From positions 1 to 11,364 of the forward strand of contig ONWL01000026.1 of assembly GCA_900321525.1 (NCBI GenBank): a stretch of DNA of 11,364 bases, given 5' to 3'. This DNA is from an uncultured Eubacteriales bacterium. Lineage in GTDB: Bacteria; Bacillota; Clostridia; Lachnospirales; Lachnospiraceae. How positions within the stretch are numbered: the stretch's first letter is position 1; each line of letters opens with the position of its first letter. The position numbers were made by a program, and so were the translations under genes. The notes under the pieces are model-generated. The model worked only from the letters and a program-made list of their open reading frames with translations, ran no database searches and was not told the origin of the DNA. Shown here in pieces: positions 1 through 7,370 of this stretch.

Positions 1-46
1 TTATAAACAAGATGATGAATATGCAGTGGTAAGAAAGCAAATATAA
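1..46 (+). CDS. Possible 3' end of an upstream gene (partial)
   Basis: From base 2 one frame reads about 14 codons of ordinary composition, ending in VVRKQI, before a TAA at 44-46. The other two forward frames also stop early, one of them at once, so this would be the tail of a gene that starts outside the window. The piece is far too short to identify. It could equally be non-coding sequence between genes. There is no terminator between it and ktrB. Confidence 0.3.
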   Translation, partial: YKQDDEYAVVRKQI

Positions 47-131
47 AGAGAATGCGGAAATGTTATGCAGCATAGCTGCAAATAGAATGGATACGAACAA
101 ACGAAAAACAGAATAGAAAAGAGGGATTGGA
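47..131 (+). other. Leader region upstream of ktrB
   Basis: This AT-rich stretch contains a small perfect hairpin, TGCAGC (66-71) and GCTGCA (75-80), with a 3-base ATA loop and no following T run, so it is not a terminator. A TAGAAT hexamer at 83-88 could be a -10 box, but its -35 partner is weak (ATGTTA at 60-65). The ktrB ribosome binding site GAGGG lies at 121-125. I saw nothing resembling the conserved blocks of the ydaO/yuaA cyclic-di-AMP riboswitch, which precedes some ktr genes, but only 131 bases are visible. Confidence 0.3.
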
Positions 132-1475
132 TTGAGGTTTCAGCTTGGCAGAATATCAAGAGTCAGGGTGATTGTACTGAGTTTTTTGCTGGTGATTCTG
201 ATAGGTACGCTGCTATTGTGGCTTCCTTGTTCTACAAGAAATGGATTGGAGACAAGTCTGTTGGATGCACTGTTTACGGCAGTGTCTGCCACTTGCGTGA
301 CGGGACTGGTGGTAGTGGATACGTGGAGTCATTGGACCGTGTTTGGACAGATAGTGATTTTGTTGATGATTCAGATTGGAGGACTTGGATTTATTACCAT
401 TGCAGCATTGTTTTTTATGATGACAAAAAAACAGATGAATTTATCAACACGTACTGTGTTGCAGGACAGTATTAGTGCGACACAAAACGGCGGAGTGTTT
501 CGATTGACCAGAAAGATTTTGAAGGGAACGATATTGATTGAAACTTGCGGCACGCTGCTGCTGTCAGTTCGGTTTGTTCCTGTGTTTGGCATCGTGAAAG
601 GATTGTATTACAGTGTGTTTCATTCTGTGTCAGCTTTTTGCAATGCAGGATTTGATCTGATGGGAGGATATAGCGGAGCGTTTTCCTCTTTTTCTGCATT
701 TTATGGGGATACCTATGTGACGGTCGTGTTGTGTTTGTTGATCCTGATTGGAGGAATCGGTTTTCTTACATGGAATGATATTACAGTGTATGGAAGAAAG
801 GTGCAGAGATACAGTTTACAGACAAAGATGGTACTGTCTGCTACTGTGGTGTTGATACTGATCCCTGTGGTATTGTTTTATATAACAGAATACAACGGAT
901 TGATGCAGGGATATTCCATCAGGGAACGGATTACGGCTTCTTTGTTTTGTGCGGTTGCTCCACGTACGGCAGGATTTAACAGTGTGGAAATAACAGATTT
1001 ATCGGAAAGCGGTTATTTTATGACAGTGATCCTGATGTTTATTGGAGGTGCGTCTGGTTCGACGGCAGGAGGAGTGAAGATCACTACGATTGTGGTAATG
1101 ATGCTTTCCTGTGTGGCAAGTATGCGACAGGAAAAGGAAGCCCACATATTTGGGCGTCGGTTAGATCACGATATTGTTGCAAAAGCGGCCAATGTTTTTG
1201 TAATCAATCTTTCTCTGGCATCTGTGATAACAGCAGTCATTTGTTTTTTGCAACCATTGTCGTTACATGATATATTTTTTGAAACAATATCAGCAATCAG
1301 TACAGTCGGAATGACTACAGGTGTAACAAGAGCATTGGGAATGGTGCCACGGTTATTGGTTGCATTTTTAATGTTTTGTGGCAGAGTAGGCAGCCTGTCC
1401 TTTGCGCTTGCCGTGACCAATACCCATCCGGAACCACTGATAAAATATCCAACAGAACATGTTATTACGGGATAG
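132..1475 (+). CDS. ktrB: KtrB/TrkH-family potassium-translocating membrane subunit
   Basis: This is the channel-like membrane subunit of a Ktr-type potassium uptake system, 447 residues, the usual length for KtrB. Family members have four repeated M1-P-M2 units with one selectivity-filter glycine in each pore loop. All four loops are visible: CVTGL (glycine 58), CNAGF (173), RTAGF (281) and TVGMTTG (393). The glycine/serine-rich GGASGSTAGG segment at about 305-314 corresponds to the flexible intramembrane loop in the third repeat that gates the pore. The start is a TTG at 132, six bases after GAGGG, and the first residues are basic before a hydrophobic helix. It is followed 43 bases later by ktrA, its cytoplasmic gating partner. 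KtrB-type systems are generally Na+ or H+ coupled; which ion applies here cannot be read from the sequence. Confidence 0.95.
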   Translation: MRFQLGRISRVRVIVLSFLLVILIGTLLLWLPCSTRNGLETSLLDALFTAVSATCVTGLVVVDTWSHWTVFGQIVILLMIQIGGLGFITIAALFFMMTKKQMNLSTRTVLQDSISATQNGGVFRLTRKILKGTILIETCGTLLLSVRFVPVFGIVKGLYYSVFHSVSAFCNAGFDLMGGYSGAFSSFSAFYGDTYVTVVLCLLILIGGIGFLTWNDITVYGRKVQRYSLQTKMVLSATVVLILIPVVLFYITEYNGLMQGYSIRERITASLFCAVAPRTAGFNSVEITDLSESGYFMTVILMFIGGASGSTAGGVKITTIVVMMLSCVASMRQEKEAHIFGRRLDHDIVAKAANVFVINLSLASVITAVICFLQPLSLHDIFFETISAISTVGMTTGVTRALGMVPRLLVAFLMFCGRVGSLSFALAVTNTHPEPLIKYPTEHVITG

Positions 1476-1518
1476 GAAGTCTTATTATTACAAACTAAAA
1501 ACACAAGAAGGTTAAAAA

Positions 1519-2169
1519 ATGAAAAATGTATTGATTATCGGGGTTGGAAGATTTGGACATCATCTTTGCAGAAAAATGGCAGAACTGGGAGATGATATTA
1601 TGGTTGTAGATCAGGATGAAAGCAGGATTCATGATTTGCTGCCTTTGGTAACCAGTGCAAGATGTGGAGACTGCACTGATCCGGAAGTCTTAAAAAGTTT
1701 GGGCATTAATGGGTTTGATCTTTGCTTTGTCTGTATTGGGACCAACTTTCAGAGTAGTCTGGAAATTACCAGTCAGTTGAAAGAAATGGGGGCAAAATAT
1801 GTAATTAGTAAAGCCACCCGTGATATTCAGGCAAAGTTTCTGCTGCGTAACGGTGCAGACGAGGTGGTATATCCAGAACGGGATATTGCAGAAAAAACAG
1901 CAATCAAACACAGTGCGAACAATATATTTGATTACATCGAACTTCCTGGAGAGTTCAGTATTTTTGAAATACAGACCCCGGCACACTGGGTAGGGAAAAG
2001 TATTGCAGAACTCAATATTCGTGTGAAATACGGTGTAAATGTATTTGGGATTCGTCAGGGAAAAATAATAAATTTTATGCCGGGAAGCGACTATGTATTT
2101 CGTGCAGGAGAGCATCTGATGGTCATGGGAAGGGATGATGACCTGCATAAGCTGATTCGGAAAAAGTGA
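1519..2169 (+). CDS. ktrA: KtrA/TrkA-family RCK regulatory subunit
   Basis: This is the cytoplasmic regulatory subunit that assembles as a ring under KtrB and controls K+ flux in response to bound nucleotide. The N-terminal RCK_N domain (about residues 1-130) has a Rossmann fold with the dinucleotide motif GVGRFG at 8-13 and an acidic residue at the end of the second strand (VVDQ, Asp31), as expected for binding ATP/ADP or NAD(H). The C-terminal RCK_C (TrkA_C) domain spans about 137-216. In some Firmicutes this domain binds cyclic di-AMP, but that cannot be confirmed here. A length of 216 residues is typical of KtrA; the long TrkA proteins carry two copies. The ribosome binding site AGAAGG (1506-1511) is seven bases before the ATG. 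It lies downstream of ktrB with no terminator between them. Confidence 0.95.
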   Translation: MKNVLIIGVGRFGHHLCRKMAELGDDIMVVDQDESRIHDLLPLVTSARCGDCTDPEVLKSLGINGFDLCFVCIGTNFQSSLEITSQLKEMGAKYVISKATRDIQAKFLLRNGADEVVYPERDIAEKTAIKHSANNIFDYIELPGEFSIFEIQTPAHWVGKSIAELNIRVKYGVNVFGIRQGKIINFMPGSDYVFRAGEHLMVMGRDDDLHKLIRKK

Positions 2170-2200
2170 TACAAAAGATGACAGACAGAAAGGAATGAGG

Positions 2201-2521
2201 ATGTATATGAAAGAAACAACAATTGTGTTAAATACAATTGATTCTACCTGTGGAGAGATTCTGGAACGAACCAGAAGCCATTTGATTCGAAAAAATGAAG
2301 ATGGACGGATTTTTGGAGAGTTTGTCAGTTTGTCTATAGAAGAGTCTGCTGTAAAACTAACATTCACTGGGTTGAAATCATTTGCCCAGTTTGAGATTGT
2401 CTATTATACGTTGGAAAATGAAAGAAAAGAAGAATGCAGAAAGGCAAACAGTGCAGGTGTTTTAGAATTCAAAATCATCATTAGCGAGGGAGGCAAGGTG
2501 ACCGTAGAAGAAATGAGATAG
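2201..2521 (+). CDS. Uncharacterised small protein downstream of ktrA
   Basis: I do not recognise this protein of about 104-108 residues. Its composition is soluble and charged, with no signal peptide, membrane helix or cysteine-rich motif. Alternating hydrophobic stretches (SAVKLTFTGL, FAQFEIVYYTLE, LEFKIIIS) suggest mostly beta structure, and the C-terminus is acidic. Three in-frame ATGs are available at 2195, 2201 and 2207. I prefer 2201 because AGAAAGGA (2187-2194) lies six bases before it; 2207 has GAGG (2197-2200) at similar spacing. The gene follows ktrA by 31 bases without a terminator, so it is probably co-transcribed with ktrBA. A role connected to K+ uptake is only a guess from position. 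The open frame, good ribosome binding site and operon position support a real gene. Confidence 0.7.
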   Translation: MYMKETTIVLNTIDSTCGEILERTRSHLIRKNEDGRIFGEFVSLSIEESAVKLTFTGLKSFAQFEIVYYTLENERKEECRKANSAGVLEFKIIISEGGKVTVEEMR

Positions 2522-2556
2522 AAAAGGGTTGGTTTTTTTGTCAAATGATGATACAC

Positions 2557-2584
2557 TTATGATTGTATGCCAAACGATTATAAT
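2557..2584 (+). promoter_or_regulatory. Candidate promoter for the tar cassette
   Basis: A perfect TATAAT -10 hexamer lies at 2579-2584. The best -35 is a poor TTATGA at 2557-2562 with a 16-base spacer, so the promoter may need an activator or may be chance in AT-rich DNA. Transcription would begin near 2591, about 57 bases before tarI. The region is bracketed by a 9-base inverted repeat, TTTTTTGTC (2534-2542) and GACAAAAAA (2587-2595). A functional change from potassium uptake to polymer synthesis at this point supports a new transcription start here. Confidence 0.4.
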
Positions 2585-2647
2585 AAGACAAAAAAGAAAA
2601 TTAGAGCCAAAATGTGATTGCACAGGCTCATCAGGAAGGAGAATAAA

Positions 2648-3364
2648 ATGGTATTTGGAATAATTTTAGCAGGTGGTGTCGGCAGCCGTATGGGCGATAC
2701 AAAGAAGCCTAAGCAGTTTATTTTATTGGGTGGCAAGCCGATCATTGTGCACACAATTGAAAAATTTTATGTAAATCCAGAATTCGAAAAGATTATTGTA
2801 CTATGTCCCAACCAGTGGCTGAATCATACCAGAAATCTGGTTGCCAATTATTTTCCAAAGGATAACAATGTAGTGGTGATTGAAGGGGGAAGGGATAGAA
2901 ATGGTACGATTATGAATTCTTTGGCTTATATTGAGCAGAATTATGGCCTGGATGAGGATACCATTGTGGTAACACATGATGCAGTTCGTCCTTTTGTGAC
3001 ACATCGTATCATTGAGGAGAATATCCGTTATGCACAGGAATATGGAGCATGTGATACTGTGATTCCAGCGACAGATACCATTGTAGAAAGTCAGGACCAT
3101 ACTGTCATTCATGCCATTCCGGATCGAAAGATGATGTATCAGGGACAGACCCCACAGTCTTTTCAGGCAAAAAAATTAAAAGAATTATACGAATCTCTGA
3201 CCAAGGAAGAAAAGGATATTCTTTCCGATGCGGCAAAAATATTTGTCATCAAAGGAGAAGAAGTCAGATTGGTGCGTGGTGAGACATTTAATATTAAATT
3301 GACTTATCCATATGATTTAAAGGTTGCAGAGGCATTGCTTGCGGAAGAGAAGAATGAAAAGTAA
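2648..3364 (+). CDS. tarI: Ribitol-5-phosphate cytidylyltransferase (TarI; IspD family)
   Basis: Predicted to join CTP and D-ribitol-5-phosphate to give CDP-ribitol, the donor for ribitol-phosphate polymers or decorations. It is a 238-residue IspD-fold nucleotidyltransferase: the CTP-binding loop LAGGVGSRMG is at residues 7-16, followed by PKQF (21-24), then HDAVRPF (110-116) and QGQTPQSF (165-172). Features fitting TarI rather than IspD include KPIIVHTIEKF, the GGRDRNGTI block, SDAAKIFVIKG near the C-terminus, and above all the tarJ gene immediately downstream. An in-frame TTG at 2618 extends the frame by ten codons, but AGGAAGGAG (2633-2641) lies six bases before the ATG at 2648, which decides the start. 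Bifunctional use for isoprenoid synthesis (IspD) cannot be fully excluded but is unlikely. Confidence 0.88.
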   Translation: MVFGIILAGGVGSRMGDTKKPKQFILLGGKPIIVHTIEKFYVNPEFEKIIVLCPNQWLNHTRNLVANYFPKDNNVVVIEGGRDRNGTIMNSLAYIEQNYGLDEDTIVVTHDAVRPFVTHRIIEENIRYAQEYGACDTVIPATDTIVESQDHTVIHAIPDRKMMYQGQTPQSFQAKKLKELYESLTKEEKDILSDAAKIFVIKGEEVRLVRGETFNIKLTYPYDLKVAEALLAEEKNEK

Positions 3365-3400
3365 GTGAGTTTATGAAGAATATCATGTGGAGGAAAGAGG

Positions 3401-4426
3401 ATGTTAAATACAGTATATCAGTTGACAGAACCAAGAAAGATAGAAACCTGTTTTAAAAACATTGATGTGACAGGAAATCAGGTGATCATACGTCCGATAC
3501 GCCTTTCCATCTGTCATGCGGATCAGAGATATTATCAGGGAAGTCGGTCACCGGAGGTGATGGCAAAGAAACTGCCAATGGCACTTATTCATGAAGGAAT
3601 CGGAGAAGTGAAATTTGATCCCAAGGGAATTTTTCCAGCAGGTGCCAAGGTAGTGATGATTCCCAATTCTCCCACAGAAGAGGATGAGGTGATTGCAGAA
3701 AATTATCTGCGCAGCAGCCGGTTCCGCTCCAGTGGAATGGATGGATTTATGCAGGATTATGTGGCGTTGGATCATAGCCGGGTACTGCTACTTCCGGATT
3801 CCATTGATGAAAGTGTAGCAGCGTTTATCGAACTGGTATCAGTCAGTGTACATGCGTTAAGCCGGTTTGGCCGGTTTGCACATATTCGCCGCAACAGAGT
3901 GGGAATCTGGGGGGATGGAAATCTGGCGTATATTACGGCATTGTTGTTCCGTTATATGTTCCCGGATACGGAGTTGTATATTTTTGGCTTGAATCAGGAT
4001 AAGCTGAGTCTGTTTTCTTTTGCCAGGAAAACATTTGATGTACGTTCCATACCAGAAGATGTGACCATCGATCATGCCATCGAATGTGTAGGAGGAGAAG
4101 GATCTCAGCAGGCCATTGCCCAGATCATTGATCATATCAACCCCCAAGGTACCCTCTCTTTGCTGGGTGTATCGGAGTATCCAGTGCCGATTTTGACCAG
4201 AATGGTATTGGAGAAGGGGTTGTGCTTGTTTGGTAGCAGCAGAAGTGGAAGAGCGGATTTTCAGAAGACCATTGACTTATATACTGCTCATCCGGAAATT
4301 GTCAATTATCTTGCCAATTTGATCAATGTAGAGGTGGAAATCAACAGTGTGGCAGATATCCACAGGGCATTTTATGAGGATATCAATAAGCCGGGTGGAA
4401 AGACCATCCTGCACTGGAATATATAA
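3401..4426 (+). CDS. tarJ: Ribulose-5-phosphate reductase (TarJ; zinc MDR dehydrogenase)
   Basis: Predicted NADPH-dependent reduction of D-ribulose-5-phosphate to D-ribitol-5-phosphate, the substrate of TarI. It has 341 residues, the usual size for TarJ and the medium-chain dehydrogenase family. The N-terminal catalytic domain carries the likely zinc ligands Cys38 (SICHADQRYYQG), His64-Glu65 (ALIHEG) and Glu144 (FIELVSV). The Rossmann domain has a modified glycine motif, GDGNLAY (171-177). IECVGGEG (227-234) and the GSSRSGRADF block (278-287) closely resemble pneumococcal TarJ as I remember it. The four-cysteine structural zinc lobe of classical alcohol dehydrogenases is absent, as expected. 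The start ATG follows GGAGG (3389-3393) by seven bases and lies 36 bases after tarI, so the two form a transcription unit. In Gram-positives these enzymes often act as a TarI-TarJ complex. Confidence 0.9.
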   Translation: MLNTVYQLTEPRKIETCFKNIDVTGNQVIIRPIRLSICHADQRYYQGSRSPEVMAKKLPMALIHEGIGEVKFDPKGIFPAGAKVVMIPNSPTEEDEVIAENYLRSSRFRSSGMDGFMQDYVALDHSRVLLLPDSIDESVAAFIELVSVSVHALSRFGRFAHIRRNRVGIWGDGNLAYITALLFRYMFPDTELYIFGLNQDKLSLFSFARKTFDVRSIPEDVTIDHAIECVGGEGSQQAIAQIIDHINPQGTLSLLGVSEYPVPILTRMVLEKGLCLFGSSRSGRADFQKTIDLYTAHPEIVNYLANLINVEVEINSVADIHRAFYEDINKPGGKTILHWNI

Positions 4427-4433
4427 AATGAGC

Positions 4434-4467
4434 TGCAGCCAGTGAAAACTCCTAGGCTGTGGCTGCA
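4434..4467 (+). promoter_or_regulatory. Hairpin in the tarJ-licD spacer
   Basis: A perfect 8-base inverted repeat, TGCAGCCA (4434-4441) and TGGCTGCA (4460-4467), encloses an 18-base loop. An alternative shorter stem pairs CAGCC (4436-4440) with GGCTG (4455-4459), so two exclusive folds are possible. No T run follows, so it is not an intrinsic terminator on this strand. It may stabilise the upstream message or tune expression of the licD-like gene, whose ribosome binding site GGAGG begins 11 bases downstream. The function is a guess. Confidence 0.4.
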
Positions 4468-4496
4468 ATGGGAAATACGGAGGCAGAAGAACGCAC

Positions 4497-5450
4497 ATGT
4501 TGGAAAGCTACAAGCATTTTCGGGAAATGACAAATGAGAACCAAAAGCTGTATCAGCTGACGGATCAGGACCTGCAGGATATTCAGCAGTGCCTGCTGGG
4601 AATCTTACAGGATATTGACCAGTATTGTGCAGACCATCAGATTACCTATCTTGCCTGTGGTGGAACTTGTCTGGGAACTGTACGGCATCAGGGATTTATT
4701 CCTTGGGACGATGATGTGGATATTTGTATGCCCAGGAAAGATTATGAGAAGTTTATAGAGGGCTTTACAGAGGCATTTGGAGATCGGTATTGGGTACAGA
4801 ACCTGAAGCGAGACGCAAAATATGATTTGAACTTTTCTAAGGTGAGAAAAAAAGGAACAGTATTTGAGGAATTATTTGAAACAGAACCAGAGAAGGCTGG
4901 CTTATTCATTGACATTTATCCATTGGAAAATGCATTTGATAATTCTGTTTTGAGAAAGCTGCATGGGGTTCTCATTGATGGATTGCTGGGGATTTCTTCC
5001 TGTGTGCGCATGCATAGCAAGTGGCAGAAAATCTGCTGGTATACGGAAGAGTACGAGGAATTGCAAAAGGGACTGCAAATTAAAAATATATTGGGTGCAG
5101 TATTGGGGATCATTCCCCTGCGCTGGTGGCTGCTTGCCACAGAGCATGTAAGTGAATGGTGTCAAAATACTCAGTCCAAATATGTGATGATACCAAGTGG
5201 CCGGAAGCATACATTTGGGGAAATGTGTGACAGAGTTCATTATTTTCCTACAAAGCGGATGCCATTTGCACAGTTGCAGATTTCGGTGCAGAATCATCCA
5301 GTGGAACATTTAAAACGGTTGTATGGAACTGATTTTATGAGGATTCCCACAAAGAAAGAGCGTGTCAGACATAGTGTGTTACGGTATGCCCTTTCCTTAG
5401 AGGAAGCGAAACGGGAAACAGAATGGAGAGATTATGATAGATCAGAGTAA
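4497..5450 (+). CDS. LicD-family phosphotransferase
   Basis: A 317-residue cytoplasmic or membrane-associated enzyme of the LicD nucleotidyltransferase-fold family. Members transfer a phospho-alcohol (phosphocholine in Haemophilus and pneumococcus, ribitol-phosphate in animal fukutin/FKRP) from a CDP-linked donor to a glycan. The signature block spans residues 55-83: GGTCLGTVRHQGF, then IPWDDDVDI with the metal-binding aspartates 71-73 and 75, then MPRKDYEKF. IDIYPLE (138-144) and the C-terminal YG-F-R-P--KER pattern (276-289) are also typical. It lies 70 bases after tarJ. No licA, licB or licC choline genes are visible, so CDP-ribitol is an attractive donor, but this is inferred from context only. 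GGAGG (4479-4483) is 13 bases before the ATG, a rather long spacing that may mean modest translation. Its last 17 bases overlap lepA. Confidence 0.88.
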   Translation: MLESYKHFREMTNENQKLYQLTDQDLQDIQQCLLGILQDIDQYCADHQITYLACGGTCLGTVRHQGFIPWDDDVDICMPRKDYEKFIEGFTEAFGDRYWVQNLKRDAKYDLNFSKVRKKGTVFEELFETEPEKAGLFIDIYPLENAFDNSVLRKLHGVLIDGLLGISSCVRMHSKWQKICWYTEEYEELQKGLQIKNILGAVLGIIPLRWWLLATEHVSEWCQNTQSKYVMIPSGRKHTFGEMCDRVHYFPTKRMPFAQLQISVQNHPVEHLKRLYGTDFMRIPTKKERVRHSVLRYALSLEEAKRETEWRDYDRSE

Positions 5451-7242
5451 AATTCGGAATTTTTGTATCATTGCACATATTGACCACGGAAAGTCTACAC
5501 TGGCAGACCGGATCATTGAGAAGACAGGCCTTTTGACCAGTCGTGAGATGCAGGAGCAGATTCTGGACAATATGGACTTGGAGCGGGAACGGGGCATTAC
5601 CATTAAGGCACAGGCGGTTCGTACCGTATATCAGGCACAGGATGGAGAAGAGTATATTTTCAACCTGATCGATACTCCAGGACATGTGGATTTTAACTAT
5701 GAGGTGTCCCGAAGCCTTGCTGCCTGTGACGGAGCAGTGCTTGTGGTAGATGCGGCACAGGGCATTGAAGCGCAGACCCTTGCCAATGTATATCTGGCTC
5801 TGGATCATGATCTGGACGTCTTTCCGGTGATCAACAAAATCGACCTGCCTAGTGCAGATCCGGAACGGGTGGTCAATGAAATTGAAGATGTGATTGGAAT
5901 TGAGGCACAGGATGCGCCAAGAATTTCTGCCAAAAATGGCATCAATATAGAAGAAGTATTAGAGCAGATTGTCACCAAGATTCCAGCACCTACCGGTGAT
6001 CCGGATGCTCCCTTACAGGCACTGATCTTTGACTCTGTGTACGATCCTTATAAGGGCGTCATCGTGTTCTGTCGTGTAAGAGAGGGGCGTATGAGCAAAG
6101 GCACTACGGTCAAGATGATGGCGACCGGTGCGGTGTTTGAAGTAGTGGAAGTGGGCTATTTTGGTGCCGGTCAGTTCATTCCCTGTGAAGAATTGTCTGC
6201 CGGTATGGTAGGCTATATGACTGCCAGTATCAAGAATGTGCGGGATACGATGGTTGGTGACACTATTACCCGTATGGATCATATGGCAGCAGAGCCATTG
6301 CCGGGTTACAAGAAAGTAACGCCTATGGTATACTGTGGTCTCTATCCGGCCGATGGCGCCAGATATGGGGATTTACGGGAAGCGTTAGAAAAACTACAGT
6401 TAAACGATGCGGCGCTGCAGTATGAGCCGGAGACTTCGATTGCACTGGGATTTGGATTCCGGTGTGGATTCCTTGGACTGCTCCATCTGGAAATCATACA
6501 GGAACGGTTAGAGAGAGAATACAATCTGGATCTGGTGACCACCGCACCAGGTGTTGTATATCACATTTATAAGACAGATGGTACGATGATCGAATTGACC
6601 AATCCCTCTAATATGCCGGATCCGTCTGAAATTGAATATATGGAAGAACCGTATGTGTCTGCAGAGATCATGGTGACCACAGAGTTCATTGGCGCCATTA
6701 TGGAACTGTGTCAGGAACGCCGCGGTGTATATCTGGGGATGGAATATATGGAAGAAAGCCGCGCTGTGCTTCGGTATGATCTGCCATTGAATGAGATCAT
6801 TTACGATTTCTTTGATGCACTTAAGAGCCGTTCAAGAGGCTATGCATCCTTCGATTATGAGATGAAAGGGTATGAGCGCAGCGAACTGGTGAAGTTAGAT
6901 ATTTTGGTGAACCGGGATGAAGTGGATGCATTGTCCTTTATTGTCTTTGCGGAAAGCGCTTATGAGCGTGGCCGCAAGATGTGTGAAAAGCTGAAAGAAG
7001 AAATTCCAAGACAATTATTTGATATTCCCATTCAGGCAGCCATCGGCAGTAAGATCATTGCCAGAGAGACAGTAAAGGCATTACGAAAAGATGTGCTGGC
7101 AAAGTGTTATGGCGGTGACATTACTCGTAAGAAGAAGCTGTTGGAAAAGCAAAAGGAAGGCAAGAAGCGCATGCGTATGGTGGGTAATGTGGAGATTCCA
7201 CAGAAGGCCTTTATGAGTGTGTTAAAGCTGGATGAAAAATAA
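5434..7242 (+). CDS. lepA: Elongation factor 4 (LepA), ribosomal back-translocase GTPase
   Basis: A translational GTPase that acts on the ribosome and is implicated in remobilising stalled ribosomes and in ribosome assembly. It has 602 residues, the standard LepA length. The GTPase motifs are G1 AHIDHGKS (14-21), G2 RGITI (53-57), G3 DTPGH (80-84), G4 NKID (134-137) and G5 SAKNG (165-169). The family-specific C-terminal segment is present near the end (RMRMVGNVEIPQKAF), and domain IV of EF-G is absent, as expected. The start ATG at 5434 has GGAGAG (5425-5430) before it and lies inside the end of the licD-like gene in another frame, so translation of the two may be coupled. hemW follows, the arrangement seen in many Firmicutes. 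Confidence 0.98.
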   Translation: MIDQSKIRNFCIIAHIDHGKSTLADRIIEKTGLLTSREMQEQILDNMDLERERGITIKAQAVRTVYQAQDGEEYIFNLIDTPGHVDFNYEVSRSLAACDGAVLVVDAAQGIEAQTLANVYLALDHDLDVFPVINKIDLPSADPERVVNEIEDVIGIEAQDAPRISAKNGINIEEVLEQIVTKIPAPTGDPDAPLQALIFDSVYDPYKGVIVFCRVREGRMSKGTTVKMMATGAVFEVVEVGYFGAGQFIPCEELSAGMVGYMTASIKNVRDTMVGDTITRMDHMAAEPLPGYKKVTPMVYCGLYPADGARYGDLREALEKLQLNDAALQYEPETSIALGFGFRCGFLGLLHLEIIQERLEREYNLDLVTTAPGVVYHIYKTDGTMIELTNPSNMPDPSEIEYMEEPYVSAEIMVTTEFIGAIMELCQERRGVYLGMEYMEESRAVLRYDLPLNEIIYDFFDALKSRSRGYASFDYEMKGYERSELVKLDILVNRDEVDALSFIVFAESAYERGRKMCEKLKEEIPRQLFDIPIQAAIGSKIIARETVKALRKDVLAKCYGGDITRKKKLLEKQKEGKKRMRMVGNVEIPQKAFMSVLKLDEK

Positions 7243-7252
7243 TGGTACAAAA

Positions 7253-7291
7253 GTGCAGGCTGACCGTGAGAGGATCCGGTTATGCCTGTAT
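7253..7291 (+). other. Imperfect stem-loop in the lepA-hemW spacer
   Basis: GTGCAGGC (7253-7260) can pair with GCCTGTAT (7284-7291) using two G-U pairs, and ACCG (7263-7266) can pair with CGGT (7277-7280) inside it. No T run follows. It is a modest fold in the hemW leader with no assigned function. Confidence 0.25.
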
Positions 7292-7370
7292 GTCAATCAG
7301 AGTTAGGATCACAGGTCTTTGGTATCATATTGAATTATTACGAAAAACGAAAAACAAGGGAGGTGTGCGT

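Noticed and set aside
1..131. Cyclic-di-AMP riboswitch upstream of ktrB
   Set aside because: No recognisable conserved blocks, and the visible leader is too short; only one small 6-base hairpin is present.
1690..2367. Long open frame of 225 codons on the minus strand opposite ktrA and the small gene
   Set aside because: It is antisense to well-supported coding sequence, rich in Cys, Phe and Ile as expected for a shadow frame, and shows no family motif.
2533..2595. Poly-T stretch after the small gene as a terminator
   Set aside because: No GC-rich stem precedes the T run; the distant TTTTTTGTC/GACAAAAAA pairing is AT-rich with a 44-base loop and does not make a credible terminator.
2618..2647. 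TTG start giving tarI ten extra residues
   Set aside because: The strong AGGAAGGAG site lies inside this extension and points to the ATG at 2648.
2648..3364. IspD (isoprenoid pathway) instead of TarI
   Set aside because: The fold is shared, but the tarJ neighbour and TarI-like sequence blocks favour the ribitol substrate.
4497..5450. Phosphocholine transferase named licD with choline as substrate
   Set aside because: No choline uptake, kinase or CTP:phosphocholine genes are in the window; the substrate is left open and only the family is called.
7242..7370. An upstream ATG overlapping the lepA stop (TAATG) that extends hemW by 43 residues
   Set aside because: The extension does not look like HemW, while the ATG at 7371 has a near-ideal GGGAGGT site six bases upstream and gives the standard N-terminus. 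Re-initiation at 7242 is possible but unneeded.
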